Positions 10,737 through 20,760 of a stretch of DNA of 64,000 bases are shown piece after piece (the first letter of the stretch is position 1; each line of letters starts with the position of its first letter). The notes beneath the pieces were generated by a model. The model worked only from the letters and a program-made list of their open reading frames with translations. It did no database searches and was not told the DNA's origin. The DNA lies in NCBI GenBank assembly GCA_012184525.1, contig WOFQ01000021.1, forward strand, positions 372,001 through 436,000, in the 5' to 3' direction. The position numbers were made by a program, and so were the translations under genes. Origin of the DNA: Xenoacremonium recifei. Its lineage: Eukaryota > Ascomycota > Sordariomycetes > Hypocreales > Nectriaceae.

Positions 10737-11510
10737 TTATGCGTCGTGCATAAGCTCCACGGGTGGCCGCGCAGTGTGAGCCATAATAGGCTTAGAGCTG
10801 TCAATAGGGCTCAACGACTCATCTTCCGGCTCGTCCGTCATATCATCTACAATAACCGCGGGGATGTGGTCCTCCGTAGGCTTGAAGATGAGCGTCGAGC
10901 TGCGGCTCCGACGGCCCGGCATGGCCGAGTCAGGCGGCGTGATCGGCGACGTCGAGTCGATGGCCTCGGCACGGTGGTGCAGTTTGGACAGAGCCTCCGC
11001 GAGATCCTCGGCGTGGACGAGCTTGTTGGGGGCATCCTCGAGGCGCATCTCCCAGCCGTGCGGGGGCGAGGGCGGTGGGGAGATGAAGAACAGCTTGCCA
11101 GCGTCAGGCAGGGCAAGATGCTCGTCGCGGGCCTCAACGGGAGTGGGCTGGCCGAAGTACACCTTGACCTGCTCGCCCATAACAGCCTCGCCGTCCCAGA
11201 TTTGTTTCACGGCGATGGCTGAGTCGATGTCGAAGAAGGAGATGAGGATGCGGCGGAAGGACTTGAGGGGCGCGAAGGCGTGGATATTGGCCGTGTGCGC
11301 AACCAGATCCTTGATGGTCTCGAGGTTCTCGGGCAGGAAGATGTCGGTGTTGTTGAGGTTGGTGAAGAGCAGAGTGTTGGAGGGCGGTGTCGGGAGGCTG
11401 AGCGGGGGCAGGTTGGAGAGGTCGAGGGTGAGGTTGGAGCGCCGCGAGGCGTTGGAGGAGGAGCGGGATTGGCGAGACGAGGAGCCTGCGGGTGAGGATG
11501 GTGAAGACAT
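10737..11510 (-). CDS. RCN1: Calcipressin (regulator of calcineurin, RCAN/Rcn1 family)
   Basis: The product is 257 aa. The start is taken at the ATG of MSSPSSPAG (11510); the frame is open further upstream, but that part reads as a CA-rich leader. Residues about 45-120 form the RRM-like domain (LLFTNLNN, then a helix, then VKVYFGQP). Residues 143-150 are the family-defining ISPPPSPP motif, whose Ser residues are phosphorylation sites that switch the protein between inhibitor and activator of calcineurin. Residues about 218-223 (PAVIVD) resemble the PxIxIT calcineurin-docking motif. The protein binds the phosphatase calcineurin in the cytosol and modulates Ca2+ signalling. Expression of such genes is often itself calcineurin-dependent through Crz1; no Crz1 site was checked here. 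The identification rests on the diagnostic SP motif and is firm. Confidence 0.93.
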   Translation of the reverse strand: MSSPSSPAGSSSRQSRSSSNASRRSNLTLDLSNLPPLSLPTPPSNTLLFTNLNNTDIFLPENLETIKDLVAHTANIHAFAPLKSFRRILISFFDIDSAIAVKQIWDGEAVMGEQVKVYFGQPTPVEARDEHLALPDAGKLFFISPPPSPPHGWEMRLEDAPNKLVHAEDLAEALSKLHHRAEAIDSTSPITPPDSAMPGRRSRSSTLIFKPTEDHIPAVIVDDMTDEPEDESLSPIDSSKPIMAHTARPPVELMHDA

Positions 11511-12679
11511 GGTGTGTGCGGTGGTTGTGTGTGTGGTGTTGAGTGTTGGTTGGGCCTGACAGCAACTGCTTAAGGCTGTCTCGGGTGGTTGGCTCTCGAA
11601 GGAGGCAACGGAGTGTGTGGCGGCGCAGAAGAGGTACAGCACAGAGGCTCAGTGTCGGGTGTATGCGATAACAGGATTCTGCAAATGTCGTAAGATGGTC
11701 GTCGTCGTCGCCTGAGCTGGCTGAGTGTGGCCGTGGAGAGTCGAGAGTCGAGAGAGCGTGGGTGAGGTTCTGAAAGTGCAAGAGTGCAAGAAGGCGCCAG
11801 CCCCGACATGATCTTTATATGCATCCATATCGGCCGGGTGCCTCCTTCCCCCATTCGCGGCTGCCCTGCGCCTGCCCGCCAGTAGCGAGAAGATGCACTG
11901 CCGCCGGTCGGCCCCACCGTTTTGTCCACGGGGGTGGGGGGCTAAGACGCAAGCCCGGGAAGTCGCAGGCCCTCGTTAGCGGACTGTATGGCAGGTGCCG
12001 CGCGGGGCTTAACAGGCTTAACAGCACTCTATACGGTAGTGGCAAAGGCCAGCGTCGGATGTTGAGGGCTGTGTCCTGGCAGCGAACCTTCTCGACTCGT
12101 GATGTTGAATCGAATTTTCTCAAATTCTTCCGCGCATGATTAAGCGTATTCGGGTCGTGATGGCTGAGCTGTAGAGGCCCTGGTGGTCTTTGTCCAGCTT
12201 CACTTGGCGCCCTCATACAGAGCGTACGGGGATGATTGGATCTGGGGGATGCGGCTGTCGTCGACAAAGGAATCATCCATTCGATGACAATGCTCCAGGC
12301 GGTTTGGGGCACGGGATCGAATTGTTCAGGCGCCCTGGCCACGGCCCTTCCTGTCGGCGCAGCGAGTGACGAGCGCGTGAATCCAATCCTGGGTCTACGC
12401 AGAGCGGGCAGTGCTGGCAAGCGACGCTGGACGGCCGGATCCCTCACTTTGACGCCGATGTGGCAGCTGGCAATGCCCGCTTCAGGCAAGTCGCCGGTGT
12501 TGCTGCCCCGATGCGATGCGACCGTCCGTCCCGGCGATCGCCCTCCGTCTGCAGAAGCGGCAGGCCAGGGCTGGGGGAACAAACAAGGCATTTGTTCCTT
12601 TGTCATCATCCCAGCGCCACGGCCTTGTTTTCACCTCAAAGTTCTTATTTCTCCTTTACTTCCACCCCGTCTTCCAGGT

Positions 12680-12706
12680 CATCGCCATCGCCATCGCCAT
12701 CGCCGT
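12680..12706. repeat. GCCATC hexanucleotide repeat
   Basis: About four tandem copies of a CATCGC unit lie in gene-free DNA. It is a short microsatellite. Confidence 0.75.
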
Positions 12707-13280
12707 CACGGTGATCCACCACTGACCACCTCGGCTGGCAGAGTGCTGGAATCAATAGACCAGACCCCTAGTCTATAGGCCTCGCGGCCGTCCGCATTCC
12801 CCGTCTCTCGGTGCCACGGTTCCTTGTGCCTGGATCAGAGTCTGCCGGCTTGCTAACCCGTTTCACCTCGTTGGCCACCAGCACCAGCCACATCCCGGAC
12901 TGGCTCCCCCACCCCGTTCCGGGAGGGAGCTGGACCTAGAGCCAGAGCTGATCATCACCGTGGCTGAGCCGCAACGACATCATCTCCGCTGAGGGCGCAT
13001 CGTGAAGAGCAAATCAAGACACAATGACGTATGAAAACCGCCTCGGCACACGACAGCGCCCAAGCCAGGATTGTCATCAAATTTCTTTCATTTCCGTATA
13101 CTGTTGTTGCGTGGCTCAGATGCCTCAACAAATTCCCCCTTTCTGCTGGCGTTTTCGGTGGCATCCACAGGCTGGGCGCAGCGGGCTGTGACATAGACAC
13201 TATCAAAACTCCGCCTTCATCACCCCTCTCCCCTTCGCATACTCCGCTGTAGTCATTGAGTATCGTTTGGCTGAATAAAC

Positions 13281-13580
13281 ATGATGGACTCAGCTGGGTC
13301 TGGCCAGTCCAATCTCAGTCGTACAAGCTTGTCAAAGTCCTCCAGATACCTTGAGCAGGGGGATATTGCCGTCTCATTAGCTTCTCAATCTGCATCTTTA
13401 TTTCTGCGGCCACCCTATTTCTTTGATTTCAATGCCTTTTTTGAAATATGGATCCCTTGCATGATATCTTTGAACGGCACTCCTGGCTATGCCTGTTTCG
13501 TTCAAAGGAAACTTCATATTTGGGTAATTTGGCTGATCATCTACCCGGTGACTGTCTTTCAACGGCATGAACATTACTAG
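13281..13580 (+). CDS. Doubtful 99-aa small ORF with one hydrophobic segment
   Basis: An ATG with an A at -3 follows a pyrimidine-rich run (about 13,205-13,250) and opens 99 codons. The Ser-rich N-terminus is followed by aromatic and hydrophobic stretches, ending with HIWVIWLIIYPVTVF, which could span a membrane. No family is recognised and the local composition is AT-richer than neighbouring genes, so chance is the leading explanation. It is listed because the leader context is better than for the other random frames. Confidence 0.15.
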   Translation: MMDSAGSGQSNLSRTSLSKSSRYLEQGDIAVSLASQSASLFLRPPYFFDFNAFFEIWIPCMISLNGTPGYACFVQRKLHIWVIWLIIYPVTVFQRHEHY

Positions 13581-13744
13581 ATAACTAATTTACTAAAATA
13601 AATGAAGTAGTTACATGGTTTCGTACTTCTCCGGAATACGGACAAGACAAACTCCAACTACAAATCCTTGTTCAACTTACTTATTTTCATATGGTCATAC
13701 GCTACATACTGAGGCTGGGAGTAGTCACCAATACAGACATCCGA

Positions 13745-14842
13745 TCACTCTAAAAATACAGGATCTCCTAGGCGTAAGGTCTCTTTCTGCGTCAGACCGC
13801 CGTAAATCCCCCCCGCCGCACAGACAGTCCATGATCCCACCGCAGCTGTCCCAAAACCATCAGCTACAATCGCCGCAACTGGCGCACAAGGTGGAAAGGC
13901 AGCAGATGCGACTGCACAACCAGCTACACCAAGCCAACAGCCCACGAACCCCACAGCACCGCCTATTACTGCCGGATTATTTCGATCTGGTAGGATGCTG
14001 ATGTAGTTAAGCTGCAACCCCTGTGACTTCTGCCAAAGTTCAAACCAAACAAGGTCGGTACCTCGATGACGACTGCCGGTAACAACCAGTGGTAGCAACT
14101 CGTCGGCAAAGGCAATAGGATGGTCTATTACGAGAGGTTGGTAAGCCGGAATGATGAGATGGAAAATCGCGGTACGGCCGTAATCAGTCGTCGCAATGAG
14201 AGCCCTTCTGTCGCTTCTCATTCTCAGGCAAATCGTCTCGAGTTCGTGATGGTAGCCACCAAAGGCAGGGCCAAGGCTATCTTCGATCTGCTTTTGTTCG
14301 AACACCGGATACCAATCACTGTCTGGGTGCCACACATAGAAGAAATGGCGCTCGTTGCCTGCACCACCCTCTCCTTGACGGTTGACGGTAGCCATCTCGT
14401 TCTGGACAAATCGATGCACATATGCCCCAAACCCGCCATCACCCCAACCCTGTATCGTGGCAACGTTCGCAATCGCGAGTTCGGATCGTATAGCGTCGAG
14501 ACTTGCACCAACTCGCTTAATGGCGCTTGTGAGATCCAAAAGAACTAGAGGTATACCACCAAGAGCGGCCGCTTGAAAGTAGTCAAGAAAAGTTGGTGCT
14601 GAGTTGAATGCCTGCGGGACAACTCTAATCTCTCTCTCCCGTATGTCTCTAATCATGCCCGGTATGGCTTCTCGCATTTCCTGATATGTCTTCTGTTGTT
14701 CATTCCATGCGGCTCCCTCTTTCTGCCGATTGAGCATTTGCCACAAAACGAGCACTGTTTCTGGTCCATATTGTGCGACCGCTTTGAGGATCTCTCCCCG
14801 GCTAAGGGTTTGGATAATAACAGAGGCGGCGGCCGCAGCCAT
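13745..14842 (-). CDS. Orphan protein with a glycine/cysteine-rich hydrophobic C-terminus
   Basis: A 365-aa single-exon frame starting at the first ATG, 14842. The open frame extends 17 codons further upstream, but only to a TTG. The N-terminus is alanine-rich and hydrophobic (MAAAAASVIIQTL), followed by a predicted helical region with many charged residues. The middle carries the aromatic signature FFYVWHPDSDWYPVFE and later FHLIIPAYQPLVI and LVWFELWQ. The last about 70 residues are unusually rich in Gly, Ala, Val and Cys (GGAVGFVGCWLGVAGC and AAGGIYGG), resembling glycine-zipper membrane segments. I do not recognise a characterised family. A CTAAC/CCAG pair just upstream leaves room for an unseen 5' exon. 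The frame's length and patterned hydrophobicity argue that it is real; the function is unknown. Confidence 0.6.
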   Translation of the reverse strand: MAAAAASVIIQTLSRGEILKAVAQYGPETVLVLWQMLNRQKEGAAWNEQQKTYQEMREAIPGMIRDIREREIRVVPQAFNSAPTFLDYFQAAALGGIPLVLLDLTSAIKRVGASLDAIRSELAIANVATIQGWGDGGFGAYVHRFVQNEMATVNRQGEGGAGNERHFFYVWHPDSDWYPVFEQKQIEDSLGPAFGGYHHELETICLRMRSDRRALIATTDYGRTAIFHLIIPAYQPLVIDHPIAFADELLPLVVTGSRHRGTDLVWFELWQKSQGLQLNYISILPDRNNPAVIGGAVGFVGCWLGVAGCAVASAAFPPCAPVAAIVADGFGTAAVGSWTVCAAGGIYGGLTQKETLRLGDPVFLE

Positions 14843-15467
14843 GTCAGAGTATGACAGCAGGGAGGGAGAATCAACGAAATGAGATTCTGGCAAATTAGCC
14901 GTCGGTCAAGTTAGAGAGGTATCCAGGAATCAAAACCAAGCGACTTAGATGGGAAGATGCGATATATTTCAACCAGCAGTCCCTAATGCTAATATAAAGG
15001 CGAAGATGGCTGTGCAGTATTGGGCGCTTAGGAAAATGCATATCTCTAGCCATACAGACACCTCCATGATGGCGGCGTATTGCGGCCAACAGCGTTTCAC
15101 ATCGACACAAGGCTCACCGGAGTGTCGGCGGCTAAAGCGTGACAACATCACCAGCAAGGACACTCAAATTTTAATGTACGGCGCGCACTCTTTTGCAAAA
15201 GCGTATTACAACTCTAAAAGCCAGTGTCGCTTAATCTTTTTTTACAGTATTACAGGTTATGATACAGATAGTATACAAGAACGCATGCATCCGCATGTAT
15301 GGTGGTTTAGGACCTTTCTTCTCCAAGCCAGAGGACTCCGGGGCGTAGAGCCTTGTCAGGCCGAACAATGGGCGTTCATCAAGGTAGACTCTCCTTGATA
15401 GGTGTGGTACGAGACAGCAGGCCAACATACAATTCCTGGGCAGAGCACTAGCTCAGCCGAGGAGGCC
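14843..15467. other. Spacer between the orphan gene and the PheRS gene
   Basis: The 625 bp are AT-richer than the flanks. They include the upstream region of the orphan gene and the 3' flank of PheRS. A 149-codon plus-strand frame at 14949-15398 crosses it but has no family resemblance and was not accepted. Confidence 0.55.
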
Positions 15468-16874
15468 TCACCGCAGCTCAACCCCAAGCTCCTTAACCAA
15501 CGCCTTGCGAACATCCTCATGGAACGCGTTAGCCTCCTCGTTGGTCAACGTCCTCTCCAAACTGCGGTACACAATGCGGTACGCCATGCTCTTGCGCCCC
15601 GTCTTCGGATGCGTGAACTCGTCGATCAGACGCACATCCTCAACCACATCACCCGCGATGTTGCGCACCAGCTCCATCACGTCGTTCTCGTGGAAAGTGC
15701 CCTTGGTATTACCCCCCGACGCCGACGACGTGGAGGTCAACCAGAAGGACACATCCTTAGGACACGGCGGGTACCTTGAGAAGGGCACGAAGCGCTTGAG
15801 CGTATCAAGCTTGTCCGAAACGCCGGTAAACTGCGTAAGAAAACGCTGGTCCTGTGACCAGAAGAGCCGAATGTCAGGGATCTTGAACAGCAGCATAGCG
15901 ATGCGGTCAATGCCGATGCCAAAAGCCCAGCCTAGCTTCGACGGCACGCCGGCGTTGATGTACAATTCCTGCTTGACGACACCGCATCCGAGCACTTCGA
16001 GCCAGTCGCCGGCGTAGTACACTTCGAGCTCCCATGATGGGCTGGTGAAGGGGAAGTAGGCCTCGACCCAGCGCATCTGCAGCGGCTCATCGACGAAGTT
16101 GGGGTCGTCTTTGAGGGCTGCCTGCTTTGCGCGTGTGAAGACGTTGATGACCATGCACTCCAGGGATCGCTTCAGGTGGGCGCCGATAGCAGCAGCCTCA
16201 GCGGCCGAGTGGTGCCCTTCTTGGACGGGGTTGCCCTCGTGGGCTACCGGACCTTGATCGTCGACCTTGATATCATGCTTAGGGAGCTGTTCAAAGTCCT
16301 TCCACACTGCCGCGGCGATGTCGCCGTTGGGGACGGTGTTGCGGTCCCACGATCGGGCACCTTCCATCTGATGAAATACGGGGTAATGACTCCGGTCAAT
16401 GGCATCTCGACGGTACACGTCCGCCGCGACGAGGTACCCATCGCTTTCGTTAGCCCTGAAGGTATCGGCCTGGTGTGCGCTGGTATGTGTCCGTAGCAGC
16501 GTGTCCTTGTTGATGTAGTAGGTATCCGAGAGGGCTCTCCCGGGATGATTCGGCGGAAAGCCCAAAGAATCGAAGTTCTGGTGGGTTGTGACAGCAGGGC
16601 TGAACTCATTATAGTACTTGTAAGTCGGCGAGGGAAAATTGGACTGGATGATCTGTCGTGTGATAGCAATTGGGTGGTCGGGCTGGAGGTGCAGCTTGCG
16701 GGAGGTCGCGGCGAGCACGTTGGACGGCACGTTGAACCATTCGGGATCGGTCGGGTAGGAAGCTCCTCGGACGGTCACGGCGCCCGGAATGGAGCGCTTG
16801 CCAGTGTCTAGAAGGAGTAAATGGCGATGTCCTGGCGCGGCGAAGGCGGCATTGACCGACCTGAGGAGTAGCAT
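15468..16874 (-). CDS. MSF1: Phenylalanyl-tRNA synthetase, mitochondrial
   Basis: A single exon of 468 aa, essentially the length of yeast Msf1. The start is the ATG at 16874; the frame is open far upstream, but the MLLLRSVNAAFAAP segment is a convincing mitochondrial presequence. Class II synthetase features follow in order: GFPPNHPGRALSDTYY (PheRS-specific), FHQMEGARSW (motif 2 region, around residue 170) and WAFGIGIDRIAMLLF (motif 3). The C-terminal quarter, from VPFSRYPPCPKDVSFWL to the end, is the FDX-ACB anticodon-binding fold typical of monomeric organellar PheRS. It charges mitochondrial tRNA-Phe in the matrix. The gene is divergent from the dicarboxylate-carrier gene, also mitochondrial, across 687 bp. 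Confidence 0.96.
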   Translation of the reverse strand: MLLLRSVNAAFAAPGHRHLLLLDTGKRSIPGAVTVRGASYPTDPEWFNVPSNVLAATSRKLHLQPDHPIAITRQIIQSNFPSPTYKYYNEFSPAVTTHQNFDSLGFPPNHPGRALSDTYYINKDTLLRTHTSAHQADTFRANESDGYLVAADVYRRDAIDRSHYPVFHQMEGARSWDRNTVPNGDIAAAVWKDFEQLPKHDIKVDDQGPVAHEGNPVQEGHHSAAEAAAIGAHLKRSLECMVINVFTRAKQAALKDDPNFVDEPLQMRWVEAYFPFTSPSWELEVYYAGDWLEVLGCGVVKQELYINAGVPSKLGWAFGIGIDRIAMLLFKIPDIRLFWSQDQRFLTQFTGVSDKLDTLKRFVPFSRYPPCPKDVSFWLTSTSSASGGNTKGTFHENDVMELVRNIAGDVVEDVRLIDEFTHPKTGRKSMAYRIVYRSLERTLTNEEANAFHEDVRKALVKELGVELR

Positions 16875-17561
16875 CGAGCTCTTTGCAGCAGGACCGAGCT
16901 CCGGGAGAGTTGCTGTGCAGCGCGCGTCGCAAAGCCGCAGCAGCGCACGCTCTGCACAGAAAGCAACCTCATGACGGCAAAAACGAAAGGTGGCCGAGGT
17001 CAGAAGCGGAAGGGCAGGCGGAAATTCCGCAGGCTGGCGATATATGTCGACCTCGGAGGATGGATCGTCGTCGTCGTCCCACCCTCGGGCAGCTGTGAAA
17101 GATTCCATCGGACCTGGGGCCCGGATTAACCGCCTCCGGGACCCCGCCGGGCCTCGCCCTACGGACTTTTCCCCCGGACGGCGCGCAGCAGCCCAGGCCG
17201 ACCCCTCGGCAAGGATAAGGCCCATAAGGGTGGCTCCCAGTTCGGATCCTAAATGAAGCTCCGCTTCGGACCCCGAAAGTCAATCAAAATTCTGGGATTC
17301 GCCCATCCATCCATGACGAGATACCCTACCGACCGTACCGCATCGTCGCACGGAGCTCCCTCTGCTGACAAGACAACTGCCCACTGTCGTCGCTAAGGTG
17401 CAGCATCGGAATGTCGACAAGCAGCGAGCCCTGATCCTCTTTTTCCATCTTTCTTCCTCCCCTGCCCGACCCGAGACCGGCTGTGGCTTATCGTCGTCGG
17501 CGCACGCTCGTCCGTCCCCTCCGTCTGCTTTGCTCCTAGGCCGTCAATCGATTGATCGAAA
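16875..17561. promoter_or_regulatory. Divergent promoter region, PheRS / dicarboxylate carrier
   Basis: This 687-bp spacer lies between the start codons of two nuclear genes for mitochondrial proteins and must contain both promoters. The right end (about 17,430-17,530) is pyrimidine-rich in the carrier's sense. No coding feature was accepted in it. Confidence 0.6.
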
Positions 17562-18703
17562 ATGTCCGCCATGGCTGCACGAACCGCCGCCACTGAGGCC
17601 AAGGCCCAGGCCGAGGAGAAGATGCTCAAGCGAGACGCCATCCGGTATCCCTTCTGGTTCGGCGGCAGCGCCAGCAGCATGGCCGCCTGCGTCACCCACC
17701 CGCTGGATCTTGGTATGTCCTCCTCCTCGTCTTATCTCCGTCCAGAGTTCATCAGCTAACCAATGCTGCAGTCAAGGTACGCTCTCCCCCTTTAGACCCT
17801 CACGAACTCCCCGGTTGACCTTCTCCCTCCAGGTGCGCCTCCAAACCCGCACCGGCAATGCGCCCAAGAACATGTCCGGCACCTTCGTGCACATCGTGCG
17901 GACAGCAGGCCCCCTCGGCCTCTACAACGGGCTATCAGCATCGCTGCTGCGCCAGCTGACGTACTCGACGGTCCGCTTCGGCATCTACGAGGAGCTCAAG
18001 CAGCGCATCACCCGCACCGGCCACGAACCCGGCTTCGCGACCCTCGTCGGACTCGCCGTGACGTCGGGCTTCGTGGGCGGCATCGCGGGCAACTTCGCCG
18101 ACGTGCTGAACGTGCGCATGCAGCACGACGCCGCGCTTCCGCCTGAGCAGCGCCGCAACTACAAGCACGCGGTGGACGGCATGGTGCGCATGGCGCGCGA
18201 GGAGGGCCTGCGCAGCTGGTTCCGCGGCTGGTTCCCCAACAGCACGCGCGCCGCCTTCATGACGGCCTCGCAGCTCGCCAGCTACGACGTCGCCAAGCGC
18301 CTGCTGCTGACCTACACGCCGCTCGAGGACAACCTCACCACGCATTTCTCGGCGTCCTTCCTGGCCGGGCTGGTGGCCGCCACGGTGACGAGCCCCATCG
18401 ACGTGATCAAGACCCGTATCATGTCCTCGACGCATGGCCACGGCGTCGTGCAGTTGATTGGCGATATCTACAAGTCTGATGGTCTGCGCTGGATGTTCAA
18501 GGGCTGGGTGCCGAGTTTCCTCCGACTTGGACCGTGAGTCTTCCTTTCCCCCCTTTTCCCCTCCTTCTCCCCCAAATCCCCCCCATACCATCCGTCAAAA
18601 CAGCCCACTGACCCCCTCCAGTCAAACCATCTGTACATTTGTCTTCCTGGAGATGCACCGCAAGGCGTACCGCAAAATGCGCGGCTTAGAGGCAAAGTTG
18701 TAG
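17562..18703 (+). CDS. DIC1: Mitochondrial dicarboxylate carrier (SLC25 family)
   Basis: Four exons, 17562-17712, 17772-17776, 17833-18533 and 18622-18703, give 312 aa, against about 300 for yeast Dic1. The second exon is only 5 nt (TCAAG). It is required to complete the first carrier signature, PLDL + VK + VRLQT, and its splicing restores the frame. Three SLC25 repeats are visible: the first with that PxD/ExxK/RxR/K motif, the second with FADVLNVRMQ, the third with SPIDVIKTRIM. The closing segment GWVPSFLRLGP continues across the last junction. Homologues exchange malate or succinate for phosphate across the inner membrane and feed the TCA cycle and gluconeogenesis. Dic1 rather than another carrier is my best match (RYPFWFGGSASSMAACVTHP near the start). 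The last intron is 88 nt; the first has a GCTAAC branch. Confidence 0.93.
17772..17776 (+). other. 5-nt microexon of the dicarboxylate-carrier gene
   Basis: TCAAG is flanked by a CAG acceptor (17769-17771) and a GTACGC donor (from 17777). With the preceding G it encodes Val-Lys of the invariant carrier motif. Skipping it shifts the frame, and reading through the downstream intron meets a TGA. Confidence 0.88.
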
Positions 18704-19261
18704 ACCGGACACATAGAGCAAGGTAGAAGGGGTATGCGGCGTTTGATTTGCATTCGTCTGTTTTGACTGTTCTGTTTCTTCGTTTCTTCCCGCCAAACTG
18801 TTGTCCACCGCCATCGCAGCACTCCCCACGGGGACGGCGGAGCAAATGGTGTGGTTGTTATCATTGACGGCGTTTTTCGGCACGATAGAGCATCTGAGCC
18901 GGGCGGGGGACGCTCGCAGGCTTCGAGTTTGTAGGCCCATGTATACTATGTATGTATGTTGACCAGCATATGCGAAAGAGGGAGTTGGGCTCACGACCGG
19001 GTGACGGTGAGGTGAGCATGAGGTGAGGCCGGATGGAAGGGGTACCTGGTCTTCAGGGACATGGGATAGAACTGGGTTAGAGAAAAATAAACGACTCCAT
19101 TCACCGAACCGTCCGTGCTATGCTCTCTGGTGGCCCATCCATACTATACACGCCTCTAGATGTAACCCCATCGCTCCCAGCCACCAATCCGTTCTTGTAT
19201 TACACAATCCAGTAAGTCCTTTTGTTTTGTCTTTTTACCCTGAACTCGATGAAGCCTCTGC
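18704..19261. other. Convergent 3' spacer, carrier / RPB3
   Basis: The 558 bp hold two 3' untranslated regions. T-rich runs occur shortly after the carrier stop codon. No other feature was recognised. Confidence 0.6.
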
Positions 19262-20382
19262 TCATTGCCATGAGGACTGTCCGTACGGCGTCGTGCCATA
19301 TGCCGTCATGCCGCCTCCATACGCCGTGTTGCCGCCGCCGCCGTAGGACGTGTAGCCGCCATCCTGCCAGGGCGTCGTGCCGCCGTCCATGTTCATATCT
19401 GGACTTCGCGGGCCGTCAAACTCGGCTTCATCACCACCGTACTTGCGCGGATCAAGGCCCTTCAAGAGAGCGCCAATCTTCTGTTGCAGGACTCTTATGC
19501 CCGTTTGCACAATCTGATCGGGTTCCATCGATCCCGATGCCTCCACCTCAAAGTAGAACCGGTTAGCCCGAGCATCGTAGTCAAATACTTCGCCTTCTTG
19601 CACGGGATCTTCCCAGTTGGCGTATTTGCTCTTTGGCCTAAAGTCTGTCAGCCTCCGTCAGGACTTGGCGTCTGTATCTGCTCCTTACCATTCCTTCTCT
19701 GGGTCAGTGTCGTTCTCAAACCACATATCGAGATGATGTAGCTTGTTGTGAGGATCGTATTCAAATCCAACCGCCGATGTAGGCATCCACTTTGCATGTT
19801 CCTTCGCAATACCCTTCTTCGCGACGCAACTCAGCTTCAACTCCTGGTCCTTGCGCAGCTTGGCGATCAAACATCCATAGCCCTCCGGGTCCATGATCAC
19901 CGGGCTGCCCACCGAGTTCGCATGGCGCTCATCCACAACCAGGTCGCGCGCATACACCTTCATGATCTCGTCCGACGTGCACTTGGCATGCAGCGTCAAT
20001 GTCACGGAGCACTGCTCGCAGTATTGCTCACAGTCGCAATCTCGCGAGTTGTTGAGCTCGCCGACGTTCTTCGAGTTGAGCGGGATGAGACCCAGACGGT
20101 GGGCAATGAACTCGTCGGCCAGCACCGAGCTGTTGACCTCGATCTCGACGAGGTCGATAGCGACGGTAGGCACCTCGGCCTGGATAACTCTGCGGATGGC
20201 GTTGGCGAAAGGGAGGTTGGTCTTGGAGAGCTCGAAATCGACGTGGGTGACATCGGCCTAAATGCGCATCGCGTAAGCACAGTCTCATCCGCAGTTCAAG
20301 GCCGTCGTACTGCCGAGATCTTCACTTGAGGCGCCTCGGACGCCCCGTCCAACACCATCGGGTCGTAATCCATCCCGTCCAT
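19262..20382 (-). CDS. RPB3: DNA-directed RNA polymerase II subunit RPB3
   Basis: Three exons, 20311-20382, 19689-20257 and 19262-19637, give 338 aa. The 53- and 51-nt introns have TAG acceptors, and the second a CTGAC branch. Residues 1-24 lead into VDFELSKTNLPFANAIRR and the strongly conserved VAIDLVEIEVNSSVLADEFIAHRLGLIPL-type block, the alpha-like dimerisation domain that pairs with Rpb11. Four Cys in DCDCEQYCEQC (CxCx3Cx2C) form the zinc site. The segment after the second junction, WPKSKYANWED, is also typical. The C-terminus is a Gly/Tyr/Thr-rich tail with repeated TAYGGG-like units, as in other filamentous fungi. It scaffolds Pol II assembly in the nucleus and contacts transcription activators. 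It is divergent from SOF1. Confidence 0.96.
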
Positions 20383-20760
20383 GGCGGCGAATCAGGCGAA
20401 CCCCAGCGGTTCGCGCGCACGGAGAAAAGTAGACTGCTATAGATGCGATAGATTTAGGGCAGTAGCAATGCGCGTGAAGTCGAAAAGCGGCGGTGGGCGA
20501 TTCGAGAATTGCGATGAACAACGTGGTTAAGGATGGTTTTCAGAAGTAGACGCAGTTCGCCTCGATGCGCCTTTGTTCGATGGAGCGCTGGTACCTGCAG
20601 GGCGGATTATTCATCCTCCGGGTCCTTATCGGCCTGCATGGAAGCTACCCGATAACAGAAAAAAAAATTCCCCGCCATCACGACCTCACCTCAGCGACAA
20701 CCACCACGAAAATCCGGGGCTGCTTTTTACAGCTTTCACCGCCGAGATCACACCGGCATC
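20383..20760. promoter_or_regulatory. Compact divergent promoter, RPB3 / SOF1
   Basis: Only 378 bp separate the two start codons. In SOF1's sense a GCGATGAAC at 20511-20519 resembles the PAC element (GCGATGAG), and an A-tract running into ATTCC at about 20658-20671 resembles an RRPE element. Both are known from ribosome-biogenesis promoters. The matches are imperfect and were found by eye. Confidence 0.5.

Larger units (their letters stand above)
11511..13744. other. 2.2-kb stretch upstream of calcipressin and downstream of the orphan gene
   Basis: It contains the calcipressin leader (CA-rich near 11,511-11,560), a GCCATC hexamer repeat at 12680-12706, and an AT-richer right third. A 99-codon ATG frame at 13281-13580 is listed separately as doubtful. 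Other frames look random. Confidence 0.55.

Noticed and set aside
11815..12609. 264-codon minus-strand frame
   Set aside because: Composition is random-looking, no domain was recognised, and it overlaps a plus-strand frame of similar length.
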